Of a stretch of DNA of 64,000 nucleotides, positions 34,991 to 45,071 are shown in pieces. Source of the stretch: an uncultured Flavobacteriaceae bacterium (GTDB taxonomy: Bacteria > Bacteroidota > Bacteroidia > Flavobacteriales > Flavobacteriaceae). A program made the position numbers and the translations under genes. Position 1 is the stretch's first letter, and the number at the start of each line of letters is the position of its first letter. The notes beneath the pieces are model-generated. The model worked only from the letters and a program-made list of their open reading frames with translations, was not told where the DNA came from and did no database searches. The stretch spans positions 1 through 64,000 of the forward strand of contig CALGLR010000023.1 in NCBI GenBank assembly GCA_937959395.1. Direction: 5' to 3'.

Positions 34991-35419
34991 ATGTATTGCA
35001 AGTATTTATTCACACTAGTATTCACTCTAATTTATATTTTGAATGCTCAGGGGCAAAAATTAACAGATGAACAAAAGGAACGCCTAGATTATAAGGTAGA
35101 TATTTTTTCTTATCAAGAAAAAGAACTTCAACAATTATGGTACGAAGATCGTATGGATTTGATGAAACTTAAAGGGGAACTTCGTGAAGATTACAGAAAC
35201 ATTGTAGAATATCATGCTTATAAAATGAGTCGCCTTGATGATATGGATAAAAAATCTGAAGATATAAAGATTCCTAAGCTATTTCAAAAACAACTTACTA
35301 TGCTTCACGATGATGTAAGAGGTATACTTAATAATGAACAATTTGAGATTCATAAAAAAAGCTGGGAAGCCATAGTGAATGCTGTTTATCGAAGAAAAAA
35401 TTGGAATAAGGATGATTGA
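34991..35419 (+). CDS. Small secreted helical protein, function unknown
   Basis: 142 residues with a signal peptide (MYCKYLFTLVFTLIYILNAQGQ). The mature part is almost all predicted amphipathic helix, rich in Glu, Lys and Tyr. LTDEQKERL near the start and LNNEQFEIHKKSW near the end resemble the paired LTxxQ motifs of Spy/CpxP-type periplasmic proteins, but the match is loose. It is the first gene of the aspartate/fumarate operon, 44 bases before the Dcu transporter. A similar-sized protein is at 48327-48746. I do not know its function. Confidence 0.6.
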   Translation: MYCKYLFTLVFTLIYILNAQGQKLTDEQKERLDYKVDIFSYQEKELQQLWYEDRMDLMKLKGELREDYRNIVEYHAYKMSRLDDMDKKSEDIKIPKLFQKQLTMLHDDVRGILNNEQFEIHKKSWEAIVNAVYRRKNWNKDD

Positions 35420-35463
35420 TGTTTGCGATGTTTTAAAATTATTAGCAATAAAATAAAAATATT

Positions 35464-36765
35464 ATGATTTGGATAGAATTACTTGTTGTTCTTTTTTTCA
35501 TATTTCTCGGCTCTAAATTAGGAGGGATAGGAATTGGTTATGCTGGTGGTGCAGGTGTCGTTGTACTAACGTTAATCTTTGGTTTAAAATCAGGATCTGT
35601 TCCAGTAGATGTTATTTTAATTATTATGGCAGTTATAGCAGCTATTGCTGCGATGCAAAAAGCTGGAGGTTTGGATTATCTGGTACATCTCTCAGAGCGA
35701 ATTCTTAGAAAAAATCCAAAGAGAGTTACTTTTATTGCACCTACAGTGACCTATTGGATGACATTATTAGCTGGAACTGGACACACGGCCTATGCAGCAC
35801 TTCCTGTTATCGTAGAAGTTTCTAAGGAAGGTAATGTACGTCCCTCAAAACCGTTAAGTATAGCGGTGGTAGCATCACAAATAGCGATAACAGCATCGCC
35901 AATATCTGCAGCTGTAGTTATTTTAGCCAGTTTCTTGGAACCTCTTGGTGTATCCTACATGCAATTATTAGCGGTTGCTATTCCTTCTACTATTCTGGCT
36001 TGCGCAGTAGGCGCATTTGTGGCCAATAAATTAGGAAAACCACTTTCAGAAGATCCTGTATATCAAAAGCGACTAGCTGAAGGGTTGGTAAAACAAAAGA
36101 GTACAAAGGAGTATAAAGATTCGCCTTCTGCGAAGCGTTCAGTTCTTATTTTTTTAGCGGCTATTATAATAATAGTTACGTATGCAACCCTAATATCTAA
36201 AAAAGTTGGACTTATAGAAAATCCAACGTTGCCAAGAAATCAAGCGATTATGGCAGTAATGCTTTTAGCGGCTATGGTAATTGCGTTAGTTTGTAAAATC
36301 AAGCTAAATGAAATCCCGAATATGTCAACTTTCAAATCAGGAATGAGCGCCTGTATTTGCGTACTAGGTGTTGCTTGGCTGGGAGACACATTTGTAAGTA
36401 ATCACATTACTGAAATAAAAGAATTTGCAGGAGATGTTTTAAATGAATATGCATGGTTGTTAGCAGTCGTGTTATTCTTAGCCAGTATGTTGCTCTATTC
36501 TCAGGCAGCAACGACTATGGCGCTAATGCCAGCGGCTTTAGCTCTAGGTGTAAGCCCGTTAGCTGCCATCGCTTCTTTTGCTGCTGTAAGTGCTTTATTC
36601 GTGCTACCAACTTATCCAACGCTATTGGCAGCGGTAGAGATGGATGATACGGGGTCTACAAAAATTGGAAAATATGTATTTAATCACTCATTTATTATTC
36701 CTGGTACAGTGACCATTGCAGCAAGTGTTGCGTTCGGGTTTCTATTTGGAAGTATTATACTATAA
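35464..36765 (+). CDS. dcuA-like: Anaerobic C4-dicarboxylate/aspartate transporter, Dcu family
   Basis: A 433-residue polytopic inner-membrane protein of the DcuA/DcuB family with about 10-12 hydrophobic segments. LLVVLFFIFLGSKLGGIGIGYAGGAGVVVL at the N terminus and YWMTLLAGTGHTAYAALPVIVEVSKEGNVRPSKPLS with ASQIAITASPISAAVV are typical. Dcu carriers exchange aspartate or fumarate for succinate during fumarate respiration. The aspartase gene 22 bases downstream suggests aspartate/succinate antiport. DcuA and DcuB cannot be told apart safely from sequence alone. Confidence 0.92.
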   Translation: MIWIELLVVLFFIFLGSKLGGIGIGYAGGAGVVVLTLIFGLKSGSVPVDVILIIMAVIAAIAAMQKAGGLDYLVHLSERILRKNPKRVTFIAPTVTYWMTLLAGTGHTAYAALPVIVEVSKEGNVRPSKPLSIAVVASQIAITASPISAAVVILASFLEPLGVSYMQLLAVAIPSTILACAVGAFVANKLGKPLSEDPVYQKRLAEGLVKQKSTKEYKDSPSAKRSVLIFLAAIIIIVTYATLISKKVGLIENPTLPRNQAIMAVMLLAAMVIALVCKIKLNEIPNMSTFKSGMSACICVLGVAWLGDTFVSNHITEIKEFAGDVLNEYAWLLAVVLFLASMLLYSQAATTMALMPAALALGVSPLAAIASFAAVSALFVLPTYPTLLAAVEMDDTGSTKIGKYVFNHSFIIPGTVTIAASVAFGFLFGSIIL

Positions 36766-36786
36766 ACATTGTAAAATTAAAACATT

Positions 36787-38205
36787 ATGGAAACAAGAAT
36801 TGAAGAAGATTTACTTGGAGAATTAAAAATAAATGATGATCACTATTATGGTGTTCACACCCAAAGGGCTATTGATAACTTTCAAATTTCTCACTCTACT
36901 ATTGGCGATTATCCATTTTTTATAAAGGGGATGATTATCACGAAAAAAGCTTGTGCTATGGCAAATGGAGAGATCGGAACGATTCCTTCAGATAAGGCGA
37001 ATATGATTATACAAGCTTGTGATAAAATATTAGAAAACGTAAAAGCATATGCGCCCTATTTTCCATCTGATGTATTTCAAGGAGGTGCTGGTACTTCTGT
37101 TAATATGAATGCCAATGAGGTGATTGCAAATGTTGCTTTGGAAATGAATGGTCATTCAAAAGGACAATATGATATCCTTCATCCTAATGACCATGTAAAT
37201 AAGTCGCAATCTACTAATGATGCCTATCCTACTGGTTTTCGTGTGGCGTTATACTACTATATGAATCATCTACTAGAAAAAGTAAATGTTTTAACTACCG
37301 AGTTAGATAAAAAAGCCGCTGAATTTAAGAAGGTAATCAAAATGGGGAGAACACAATTGCAAGACGCTGTTCCTATGTCGTTAGGTGATGAATTTGGTGC
37401 TTGGTCTGCAAACTTAAAGGAAGAAACTAAGAGTTTAAAAAATTGTCGCGACCTTATTTTAGAAGTTAATTTAGGAGCTACAGCTATTGGAACGCGGGTA
37501 AATGCGCCTAATGGATTCACAGAACTATCCATAGGTTATTTGCAACAACTAACAAAAGCCAGCTTTGTGCCTGCAACTAACTTGATTGAAGCGACATCAG
37601 ATTGTGGGGCATACGTTATGATTTCTGGAGGCTTAAAACGATCAGCGGTTAAACTGTCTAAAATATGTAATGATTTAAGATTATTATCATCAGGACCTCG
37701 TTGTGGTTTCAATGAAATAAACTTGCCTGAAATGCAAGCAGGCTCATCTATAATGCCTGCTAAAGTGAATCCTGTTATTCCAGAAGTGGCAAATCAAGTT
37801 TGTTTTAAAATTATAGGTAACGATGTTACCATTTCTTTTGCTGCTGAAGCCGGTCAATTGCAACTCAATGTTATGGAGCCCGTAATTGCGCAATGCATGT
37901 TCGAATCTATAGAACTGCTATCTAATGCTTGTGTTACGCTTGCACGGAAATGTATTACTGGAATAACGGCAAACGAAGAGCATACTAGACAAATGGTATT
38001 TAATTCTGTAGGAATCATCACTTTTCTAAATCCTTTTATAGGCCATCATATGGGAGATGTGATAGGAAAAGAAGCAGTGGCAACTGGTAAGAATATTAGA
38101 GAACTTGTTTTAGAAAAGGAATTGCTTTCGGAAGGTGAGTTAGATAAAATCTTGAACGAAGAAAACCTGATGCATCCAGAATATAAAGCGGCATTGCATA
38201 AATAA
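36787..38205 (+). CDS. aspA: Aspartate ammonia-lyase
   Basis: A 472-residue member of the fumarase/aspartase superfamily that converts L-aspartate to fumarate and ammonia. [28 protein letters not shown] is the common N terminus of aspartases, [18 protein letters not shown] and [21 protein letters not shown] follow, and [16 protein letters not shown] is the superfamily signature loop carrying the catalytic Ser. Its start resembles AspA more than FumC. It sits between the Dcu carrier and the asparaginase, which fixes its physiological role. Confidence 0.95.
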   Translation: METRIEEDLLGELKINDDHYYGVHTQRAIDNFQISHSTIGDYPFFIKGMIITKKACAMANGEIGTIPSDKANMIIQACDKILENVKAYAPYFPSDVFQGGAGTSVNMNANEVIANVALEMNGHSKGQYDILHPNDHVNKSQSTNDAYPTGFRVALYYYMNHLLEKVNVLTTELDKKAAEFKKVIKMGRTQLQDAVPMSLGDEFGAWSANLKEETKSLKNCRDLILEVNLGATAIGTRVNAPNGFTELSIGYLQQLTKASFVPATNLIEATSDCGAYVMISGGLKRSAVKLSKICNDLRLLSSGPRCGFNEINLPEMQAGSSIMPAKVNPVIPEVANQVCFKIIGNDVTISFAAEAGQLQLNVMEPVIAQCMFESIELLSNACVTLARKCITGITANEEHTRQMVFNSVGIITFLNPFIGHHMGDVIGKEAVATGKNIRELVLEKELLSEGELDKILNEENLMHPEYKAALHK

Positions 38206-38225
38206 AAAATTAAAGTCTTAAAACT

Positions 38226-39296
38226 ATGAGAAAAAATAAAATAATACTCCTGCTTTTCTTTATTGTATTTGGGAGTATACAACTCGCTTTTTCACAAAAC
38301 AAAAAACTACCTAATGTAAAAATTCTAGCTACAGGGGGAACTATTGCTGGTTCTGCATCTTCCGCTACATCTTCAAGCTATTCAGCAGGCCAAGTAGGTA
38401 TTCAAACAATGATTAATGCTGTGCAAGGTATTAAAGAATTGGCCAATGTATCTGGTGAACAAGTATCTAATGTAGGATCGCAGGATATGTCTATTGAAAT
38501 TTGGCTAAACCTAGCTAATCGTATTAACGAGCTTCTGGCAAGTGATGATGTGGATGGCATTGTGGTGACACACGGTACAGATACACAAGAAGAAACTGCC
38601 TATTTTTTGAGTTTGGTTGTAAAGAGTGATAAACCAGTAGTAACTACTGGTTCTATGCGTTCATCAACATCTATTAGTGCTGAAGGACCATTAAATCTTT
38701 ACAACGCAGTTGCTATTGCTGCAAGTAAAGAAGCAATTGGTAAAGGTGTTTTAGTAACGTTGAATGATGAAATCCATAGCCCGAGAGATGTTAGTAAAAT
38801 GAATACCACTAATGTAGGAAGCTTTTCAGCGCCTATTAAAGGTATAATGGGAGGTGTGTTTTATGGGCGCCTTGGTTTTTTTAGGGAACCAACAACCAAA
38901 TTTGGTAATACCAGTGAATTTTCCACTAAAGGTCTTACTACGCTACCAAGAGTGGACATTATTTATGCCTATGCCGATATGGCTTCAGACCTTATAGACA
39001 TTCATGTGAAAGCAGGAGCTAAAGGGATTGTAATTGCTGGGGTTGGAAATGGAAACATGACTGAAGATACACTTAAAGCAATAAAAAAATCATACGAAGA
39101 AAGAGGGGTGATTGTAGTAAGAAGTAGACGTGTAGCAACTGGATGGGTATTGCGTGATAATGAGTTTAAAGACGACGATTATCACACCATAGCGTCACAC
39201 GATTTAAATCCAGCAAAATCTAGAATTTTATTAATGCTAGCACTTTCTAAAGGAAAAAAACTGTCTGAAATTCAAGAATTGTTTTACACATACTAA
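38226..39296 (+). CDS. ansB: L-asparaginase, periplasmic type II
   Basis: A 356-residue enzyme with a signal peptide (MRKNKIILLLFFIVFGSIQLAFSQ). KILATGGTIAG carries the nucleophile Thr and VVTHGTDTQEETAYFL the second catalytic Thr-Asp pair; VVTTGSMRSSTSISAEGPLNLYNAV and the C-terminal GIVIAGVGNGNM are typical. It hydrolyses asparagine to aspartate and ammonia outside the inner membrane, feeding the Dcu carrier. It lies 20 bases after aspA and 7 before the cytochrome b gene. Confidence 0.95.
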   Translation: MRKNKIILLLFFIVFGSIQLAFSQNKKLPNVKILATGGTIAGSASSATSSSYSAGQVGIQTMINAVQGIKELANVSGEQVSNVGSQDMSIEIWLNLANRINELLASDDVDGIVVTHGTDTQEETAYFLSLVVKSDKPVVTTGSMRSSTSISAEGPLNLYNAVAIAASKEAIGKGVLVTLNDEIHSPRDVSKMNTTNVGSFSAPIKGIMGGVFYGRLGFFREPTTKFGNTSEFSTKGLTTLPRVDIIYAYADMASDLIDIHVKAGAKGIVIAGVGNGNMTEDTLKAIKKSYEERGVIVVRSRRVATGWVLRDNEFKDDDYHTIASHDLNPAKSRILLMLALSKGKKLSEIQELFYTY

Positions 39297-39303
39297 CATT
39301 AAA

Positions 39304-39972
39304 ATGGCTGTTAATCCACTCTTTTTTAGAAAAACATTAATTGCAGGAACTGGACTTTTTCTGTGTATTTTTTTGATTGTACACCTTTCTGCCAACTGTA
39401 TTCTTCTGCTTCCAGAAGCGGTGGCTAGAGGGATGTATAATTCCTATTCAACGACATTACGGGAGAGTCCATTAATTAAAATCGTGGCTTACCTGTTATA
39501 TCTTTCTATAATTCTACATGTAGTCTATGCATTGCTTATCACTATTAGAAATCGAAAAGCAAAGCCTAAAAAATATGTGATTAATAATTCTAAGGAAAAC
39601 AGTTCATGGACTTCTCAAAATATGGGACTCATTGGTACAATGATTCTTCTTTTTATAGTGGTTCATTTGGCTAACTTTTGGGCGCGAATAAAATTAGGAA
39701 TTGGAGAGCGTCCAGAAATCGACATCGCTGGAAATGTTGATGTTTATGAAGTAACATACAGTCTTTTTCAAAACATATATTATGTGATTTTCTATACGGC
39801 TTTAATGATTCCTCTTGGATTACATTTAAATCACGGACTTAAAAGTAGTTTTAAAACACTTGGATTTTATCACAAAAAAGGCTTAAAAATAGTAGCCAAA
39901 ATATCCCTCATTTACGCAGCAATTATGGCTATTGGCTTTGGAATTATTCCATTTATTGTTTACCTAAAATAG
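39304..39972 (+). CDS. sdhC/frdC: Succinate dehydrogenase / fumarate reductase cytochrome b subunit
   Basis: A 222-residue membrane anchor with five hydrophobic segments, as in the single-subunit, diheme type-B anchors of Bacteroidota. Candidate heme ligands, one per helix, are H27, H72, H121 and H174 (or H177). It carries electrons between the menaquinone pool and the A and B subunits. Position in an aspartate-to-fumarate operon suggests the enzyme runs as quinol:fumarate reductase. Confidence 0.92.
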   Translation: MAVNPLFFRKTLIAGTGLFLCIFLIVHLSANCILLLPEAVARGMYNSYSTTLRESPLIKIVAYLLYLSIILHVVYALLITIRNRKAKPKKYVINNSKENSSWTSQNMGLIGTMILLFIVVHLANFWARIKLGIGERPEIDIAGNVDVYEVTYSLFQNIYYVIFYTALMIPLGLHLNHGLKSSFKTLGFYHKKGLKIVAKISLIYAAIMAIGFGIIPFIVYLK

Positions 39973-39981
39973 CTTAAATCT

Positions 39982-41892
39982 ATGAAGTTAGATTCAAAAA
40001 TACCAGAAGGGAAATTAGAAGATAAGTGGAGAAATTATCAAGTAAAATCCCAACTTATAAACCCAGCAAATAAAAAGAAACTCAATGTAATTGTAGTAGG
40101 CTCGGGGCTCTCGGGAGCAGGAGCTGCCGCTACACTTGCCGAGTTGGGTTATGATGTGCAATGTTTCTGTTATCAAGATTCTGCACGTAGAGCACATTCG
40201 GTGGCAGCTCAAGGCGGTATAAATGCAGCCAAAAATTATCAGCACGATGGCGATAGTGTATGGCGAATGTTCTACGACACATTAAAAGGAGGCGATTTTA
40301 GATCTAGAGAAGCCAATGTGTATCGATTAGCCGAATTATCTGCACCTCTTATTGATCATTACGTGCAGCAAGGCGTTCCTTTTGCAAGAGAATACGGCGG
40401 TGTATTGGTAAACAGAAGTTTTGGTGGTGTGCAAGTACAACGAACTTTTTATGCCAGAGGTCAAACTGGTCAGCAATTATTAATGGCTGCTTATTCACAA
40501 CTTTATAAAATGATTCGTGCTAAAAAGGTAAAAATGTTTCCTCGTAGTGAGATGATGGATTTGGTAGTGATTGATGGAAAAGCGAAGGGTATTATTGTAC
40601 GCGATTTAGTTACTGGAGCACTTAAAAGATATGCCGCCGACGCCGTAGTCCTAGCTACAGGCGGTTATTCTAGAGTATTCCGATTATCCACATTAGCGAT
40701 TGGATGTAACGGAAGTGCACTTTGGAAAGCCCATAAACGTGGGGCATATTTTGCAGCTCCTAGCTTTACACAAATTCACCCTACAGCATTGCCACAATCT
40801 AGTGAAGCACAATCTAAATTAACTTTGATGTCTGAATCACTTCGAAATGATGGAAGAATTTGGGTACCCAAACAGAAAGAAGACTCACGAAAAGCTAATG
40901 ATATTCCCGAAGAAGAAAGAGATTATTATTTAGAGCGTAGGTATCCTAGTTTTGGAAACTTAGCGCCAAGAGATATTGCTTCGAGAGCGGCAAAAGAGCG
41001 TATTGACGCAGGTTACGGAGTAGGAAGGCTTAAAAATGCCGTATATCTTGATTTTAAACACGCCATTGAAAGTTTTGGATTAAAAACCATTAAAGATCGC
41101 TACGGTAACCTTTTTACAATGTATAAAAAAATAACGGGGATTGATGCCTATAAAGAACCGATGCAAATCTCGCCAGCGGCACATTTTTCTATGGGTGGTT
41201 TATGGGTAGATTATGAGTTGATGACTACTATTCCTGGACTTTATGCTATTGGGGAATGTAATTTTTCAGACCATGGTGCTAATAGGTTAGGCGCAAACTC
41301 ATTGCTTCAAGCTAGTATTGATGGGTATTTCGTATTACCTAATACTATAAATAATTACTTAGCTAGTGTTTTAAAAGAGGAACACCCTAATACCAATCAT
41401 CCCGAATTTGCTAAAGTTGAAAACGAAGTGAGAAAGCACATTGAGAATATTATGAATGTGAATGGTACAAAAACGGTAGATCATTTCCATAGGGAATTGG
41501 GAAAAATAATGTGGAATGAGTGTGCAATGAGTCGCAATAAAGTGGGGTTAGAAGATGCAATTAATAAAATTGAAAAGTTGAAAGATGAATTCTGGAGTGA
41601 AGTAAAAATTACAGGCACAAGCAATGGTATGAACACAGAACTTGAAAAAGCGTATCGTTTAGCAGATTTTATAGAATTGGGAATTTTAATGTGTACCGAT
41701 GCTTTACAGCGAGAAGAATCTTGCGGTGCCCATTTTAGGGAAGAATACCAAACCGAAGATGGAGAAGCAGTAAGAATTGACGATAAGTACATGTATGTCT
41801 CTGCTTGGGGTTATAATGAAGGTAATTTCAAAATGCATAAAGAAACTTTAGAATTTGAAAATGTAAAACCTACAGTTCGCAGTTATAAATAA
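39982..41892 (+). CDS. sdhA/frdA: Succinate dehydrogenase / fumarate reductase flavoprotein
   Basis: A 636-residue flavoprotein. [21 protein letters not shown] is the FAD-binding loop, [17 protein letters not shown] carries the His (H72) for covalent [17 protein letters not shown] and [23 protein letters not shown] follow, and [20 protein letters not shown] has the catalytic Arg region. It catalyses fumarate/succinate interconversion at the cytoplasmic face. All expected catalytic segments are present. Confidence 0.95.
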   Translation: MKLDSKIPEGKLEDKWRNYQVKSQLINPANKKKLNVIVVGSGLSGAGAAATLAELGYDVQCFCYQDSARRAHSVAAQGGINAAKNYQHDGDSVWRMFYDTLKGGDFRSREANVYRLAELSAPLIDHYVQQGVPFAREYGGVLVNRSFGGVQVQRTFYARGQTGQQLLMAAYSQLYKMIRAKKVKMFPRSEMMDLVVIDGKAKGIIVRDLVTGALKRYAADAVVLATGGYSRVFRLSTLAIGCNGSALWKAHKRGAYFAAPSFTQIHPTALPQSSEAQSKLTLMSESLRNDGRIWVPKQKEDSRKANDIPEEERDYYLERRYPSFGNLAPRDIASRAAKERIDAGYGVGRLKNAVYLDFKHAIESFGLKTIKDRYGNLFTMYKKITGIDAYKEPMQISPAAHFSMGGLWVDYELMTTIPGLYAIGECNFSDHGANRLGANSLLQASIDGYFVLPNTINNYLASVLKEEHPNTNHPEFAKVENEVRKHIENIMNVNGTKTVDHFHRELGKIMWNECAMSRNKVGLEDAINKIEKLKDEFWSEVKITGTSNGMNTELEKAYRLADFIELGILMCTDALQREESCGAHFREEYQTEDGEAVRIDDKYMYVSAWGYNEGNFKMHKETLEFENVKPTVRSYK

Positions 41893-41899
41893 AGAGATT

Positions 41900-42643
41900 A
41901 TGAAAGTAACATTTAAAATATGGAAGCAGGATAAGCCTGAAACGAAAGGGGCTTTAAAAACGTATGAAGTAAGCGGTTTAACTGAAGACATGTCTTTTTT
42001 GGAAGCCTTAGACCATCTTAATGAAGAACTTGTATTAAAAGACGAAGCTGTAATTGCTTATGAATACGATTGTAGAGAAGGCATATGCGGCCAATGTGGC
42101 GTATTTATAAATGGACGAGCACACGGGCCACATGATAACATGACCACATGCCAGTTACACATGCGTAGTTTTAAAGATGGGGATACAATTGTAGTAGAAC
42201 CCTGGAGAGCTGCATCTTTTCCAATTATTAAAGATTTAATTGTAGACCGCTCTTCTTTTGATCGTATTATAGAACAAGGTGCTTACATCACCGCTAAAAC
42301 AGGTACAGCACCAGAGGCGAATGCTATTTTAATTCCCAAAGAAATTTCAGATCAAGCAATGGATGCTGCTGCTTGTATAGGTTGTGGAGCATGCGTGGCA
42401 ACGTGTAAGAATTCATCGGCTGCTTTATTTACATCGGCAAAAATAAATCACCTAAATAAATTACCACAAGGAAAAGCTGAAGAACACCAACGGGTAAAAG
42501 AGATGACCTATCAAATGAAAGAAGAAGGTTTTGGTAGCTGTACATTCACAGGAGCTTGTGAGGTAGAATGTCCAGAAGGGATATCTATTACTAATATTGC
42601 TGAAATGAATGCAAGGAATTTTAAGGCAAAATTATTTGGATAA
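41900..42643 (+). CDS. sdhB/frdB: Succinate dehydrogenase / fumarate reductase iron-sulphur subunit
   Basis: A 247-residue subunit with three clusters visible: [2Fe-2S] from C58, C63, C66 and C84 (YDCREGICGQCGVF...TTCQ), [4Fe-4S] from CIGCGACVATCK, and [3Fe-4S] from GSCTFTGACEVECPEG. It relays electrons between cytochrome b and the flavoprotein. The stop is 16 bases before the porin start. Confidence 0.95.
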   Translation: MKVTFKIWKQDKPETKGALKTYEVSGLTEDMSFLEALDHLNEELVLKDEAVIAYEYDCREGICGQCGVFINGRAHGPHDNMTTCQLHMRSFKDGDTIVVEPWRAASFPIIKDLIVDRSSFDRIIEQGAYITAKTGTAPEANAILIPKEISDQAMDAAACIGCGACVATCKNSSAALFTSAKINHLNKLPQGKAEEHQRVKEMTYQMKEEGFGSCTFTGACEVECPEGISITNIAEMNARNFKAKLFG

Positions 42644-42659
42644 CATTAATCTTTTAAAA

Positions 42660-43784
42660 ATGAAAAATAGCAAATTTATACTTTTAGTATTTTTTTTAAT
42701 TTTAGTAGTTAACGCGCAAGCGCAAACCCCTGAGCAAAAAGAGAGTAATAATAAAACGAGTTGGATTGAAGGCATAACTTCTGTTTTAACGCCATATGGA
42801 AGCTTACGTATTGGAGCTGGTTTTGCAGAAGAAGGTGAAATAGGAATTGCTAACAATGCGCCGCGAGCAGGTTTAAAATTAAAGCATGCTTTGAGTAATA
42901 AAGAAGACGAAAACTTTAATATTATTGGTCGCGTAGAGTTGGGGTTTAATCTAACTTCAAGAGATGACACAGTAGAGTTTTCAGTAGATCCAGGAGCGGG
43001 TATTGCGCAAGTTGGAGATGCTGTTTTTACGCGATTAGGATTTGTAGGAGTTACCTATAAAGACTTAGAGTTTACTTTCGGAAAGCAAAATTCAGTATAC
43101 TATACTTTGGGAGCGAGTCAAGTGGATAAATTTCTAGCCTTTGGAGGTGCAGGAATTGGCGTTTGGAACATTGCAGATGGTGGGGTTTCAGGCACAGGTC
43201 GTGCAAATGAAGTTTTTATCTTAAAATATAGTAATAGCGGATTTACGATTGGAGCACAAGGGCAAGCAAGAAACATTTCAGAAAATAGCGAAAGCATTGA
43301 CACCTATGGTTTTGCCGCTAATTATAAAATTGAAGGCTTTACCATTGGTGTTGGTTACAATAAGGTGAACGATGGCGTTGAAGATCCAGAACCTAATCAG
43401 GCAAAAGAGAACGATGAAGCTTTTGTGACTTCTGCTTCTTTTGAAAAAGAACGATTTACCATAGCCGCTTCTTATGCACTACTAAAACAACATCAACGAT
43501 TAGGAGGTGTTTTTTATGATGCTTCGGGTATTGAATTTTATACCCGATATAAATTCTCCAATAATGAAAGATGGCACGCAGCTTTAGGCTTTAATTATTT
43601 AAAACCTGATGATGACGAAGATTTAGGTGATTTTGATAACAAGTTTGGTATTGTAGAAGTGGGCTATAACTTCAAGAAGTCCAGCCATATTTTTACATCG
43701 GCAAAAATAGACCAAAGTGAAAATACTACTGGAGATAAGAGGAATCAAAGTGTATTTGGAATAGGTGTAAAATTTGGATTTTAA
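42660..43784 (+). CDS. Outer-membrane porin-like beta-barrel protein
   Basis: A 374-residue protein with signal peptide (MKNSKFILLVFFLILVVNAQAQ) and an antiparallel, aromatic-ended barrel pattern finishing in FGIGVKFGF, with terminal Phe as in outer-membrane proteins. It resembles general porins of the Gram-negative porin superfamily. I start at ATG 42660 because an in-frame upstream ATG would overlap sdhB and lengthen the signal peptide unnaturally. In this operon it may let asparagine, aspartate or succinate cross the outer membrane; this is inference. Confidence 0.8.
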   Translation: MKNSKFILLVFFLILVVNAQAQTPEQKESNNKTSWIEGITSVLTPYGSLRIGAGFAEEGEIGIANNAPRAGLKLKHALSNKEDENFNIIGRVELGFNLTSRDDTVEFSVDPGAGIAQVGDAVFTRLGFVGVTYKDLEFTFGKQNSVYYTLGASQVDKFLAFGGAGIGVWNIADGGVSGTGRANEVFILKYSNSGFTIGAQGQARNISENSESIDTYGFAANYKIEGFTIGVGYNKVNDGVEDPEPNQAKENDEAFVTSASFEKERFTIAASYALLKQHQRLGGVFYDASGIEFYTRYKFSNNERWHAALGFNYLKPDDDEDLGDFDNKFGIVEVGYNFKKSSHIFTSAKIDQSENTTGDKRNQSVFGIGVKFGF

Positions 43785-43796
43785 CATATAAAACTT

Positions 43797-45068
43797 ATGA
43801 AATTAACCTCTTTAGAACAAGCGGTGTCTATTGTATCTTCTGGAGATCGAATATTTCTCCAAGGCGCTGCAATGACTCCAAATTTACTTATAGATACATT
43901 ATGTAATCGTTATAAAGAATTAGAAAAGGTTGAGTTCATTTCTATCCACACAGATGGCGAGGCTAAATATTTAGAAGAACCATATAGTCGTTCTTTTTCC
44001 CTCTCCAGTTGTTTTGTAGGCAGTAATGTACGTAAAGGAGTAAATTCAAGTAGTGGTGATTATATTCCTATTTTTTTAAGTGAAATACATTGGTTATTTA
44101 GAAAGAAAACTTTTCCCTTGGATGTCGCTTTTATTCAAGTTTCTCCTCCAGACAAACATGGTTATTGTTCTCTAGGAGTCTCTGTAGATATTACTTTACC
44201 TGCAATAGAAACAGCATCAAAAGTAATAGCGTTAGTAAATCCGCAAGTGCCTAGAACGCATGGTGATGGAATTATTCATGAAAGTAATATTGATGTTGCA
44301 GTAGAAATAGATACCCCCATTCATGTAGCATATACTTCTGAACCTTCAGAGACTGAAGCTCAAATAGGTAAGCACGTTGCTGGTCTTATTGAGGATGGCG
44401 CTACTTTACAAATGGGCATAGGTAATATTCCTAATGCTGTATTACATAATTTAGCAAGTCATAAAGGATTAGGGATACATACCGAAATGTTTTCTGATGG
44501 AGTGCTACCACTTATTGAAAAAGGAGTGATTACTGGTGAAAATAAAAAAGTAAAACCAGGAAAAGTGTTAACTACATTTGCTGTAGGATCTCAAAAATTA
44601 TATGATTTTATTGATGACAATCCGTTAGTGCATTTTAAGGAAGCTGCCTATACTAATGAGACTTCTATTATAAAACTCAATCCTAAAATGACAGCAATTA
44701 ATAGTGCTATTGAGATTGATTTAACTGGGCAAATATGTGCAGATACTATAGGGGCATATCAATACTCTGGTGTGGGAGGACAAATGGACTTTATAAGAGG
44801 GGCATCACTTTCTAAGGGTGGAAAACCAATTATCGCTTTACCCTCGAGAACAAAAAAAGGAATTTCTAAAATTGTGCCCCAATTAAAAAATGGTGCTGGT
44901 GTTACAACGACTCGTGCTCATGCGCATTATATCGCTACAGAATTTGGTGTAGTAGACTTATTTGGTAAGACATTAAAACAACGAGCAAAAGCACTTATTA
45001 ATATTGCACATCCTGATGATAAAGAATCACTAGATAAGGAATTATACAATCGATTTAAAAATTTTTAA
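43797..45068 (+). CDS. Acetyl-CoA hydrolase/transferase family CoA-transferase
   Basis: A 423-residue family I CoA-transferase related to 4-hydroxybutyrate and succinyl-CoA:acetate CoA-transferases. FIQVSPPDKHGYCSLGVSVD, LQMGIGNIPNAVLHNL, GIHTEMFSDGVLPLIEKG (the segment that probably carries the catalytic Glu) and YSGVGGQMDFIRGA are typical. Substrates cannot be read off the sequence. Behind a fumarate-reducing operon, CoA transfer between acetyl-CoA or another acyl-CoA and succinate is reasonable, letting the cell make ATP or succinyl-CoA from the succinate formed. Confidence 0.87.
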   Translation: MKLTSLEQAVSIVSSGDRIFLQGAAMTPNLLIDTLCNRYKELEKVEFISIHTDGEAKYLEEPYSRSFSLSSCFVGSNVRKGVNSSSGDYIPIFLSEIHWLFRKKTFPLDVAFIQVSPPDKHGYCSLGVSVDITLPAIETASKVIALVNPQVPRTHGDGIIHESNIDVAVEIDTPIHVAYTSEPSETEAQIGKHVAGLIEDGATLQMGIGNIPNAVLHNLASHKGLGIHTEMFSDGVLPLIEKGVITGENKKVKPGKVLTTFAVGSQKLYDFIDDNPLVHFKEAAYTNETSIIKLNPKMTAINSAIEIDLTGQICADTIGAYQYSGVGGQMDFIRGASLSKGGKPIIALPSRTKKGISKIVPQLKNGAGVTTTRAHAHYIATEFGVVDLFGKTLKQRAKALINIAHPDDKESLDKELYNRFKNF

Positions 45069-45071
45069 AAA

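Noticed and set aside
39304-42643. Naming the complex strictly as succinate dehydrogenase or as fumarate reductase
   Set aside because: The subunit type occurs in both; only context favours fumarate reduction, so I keep both names.
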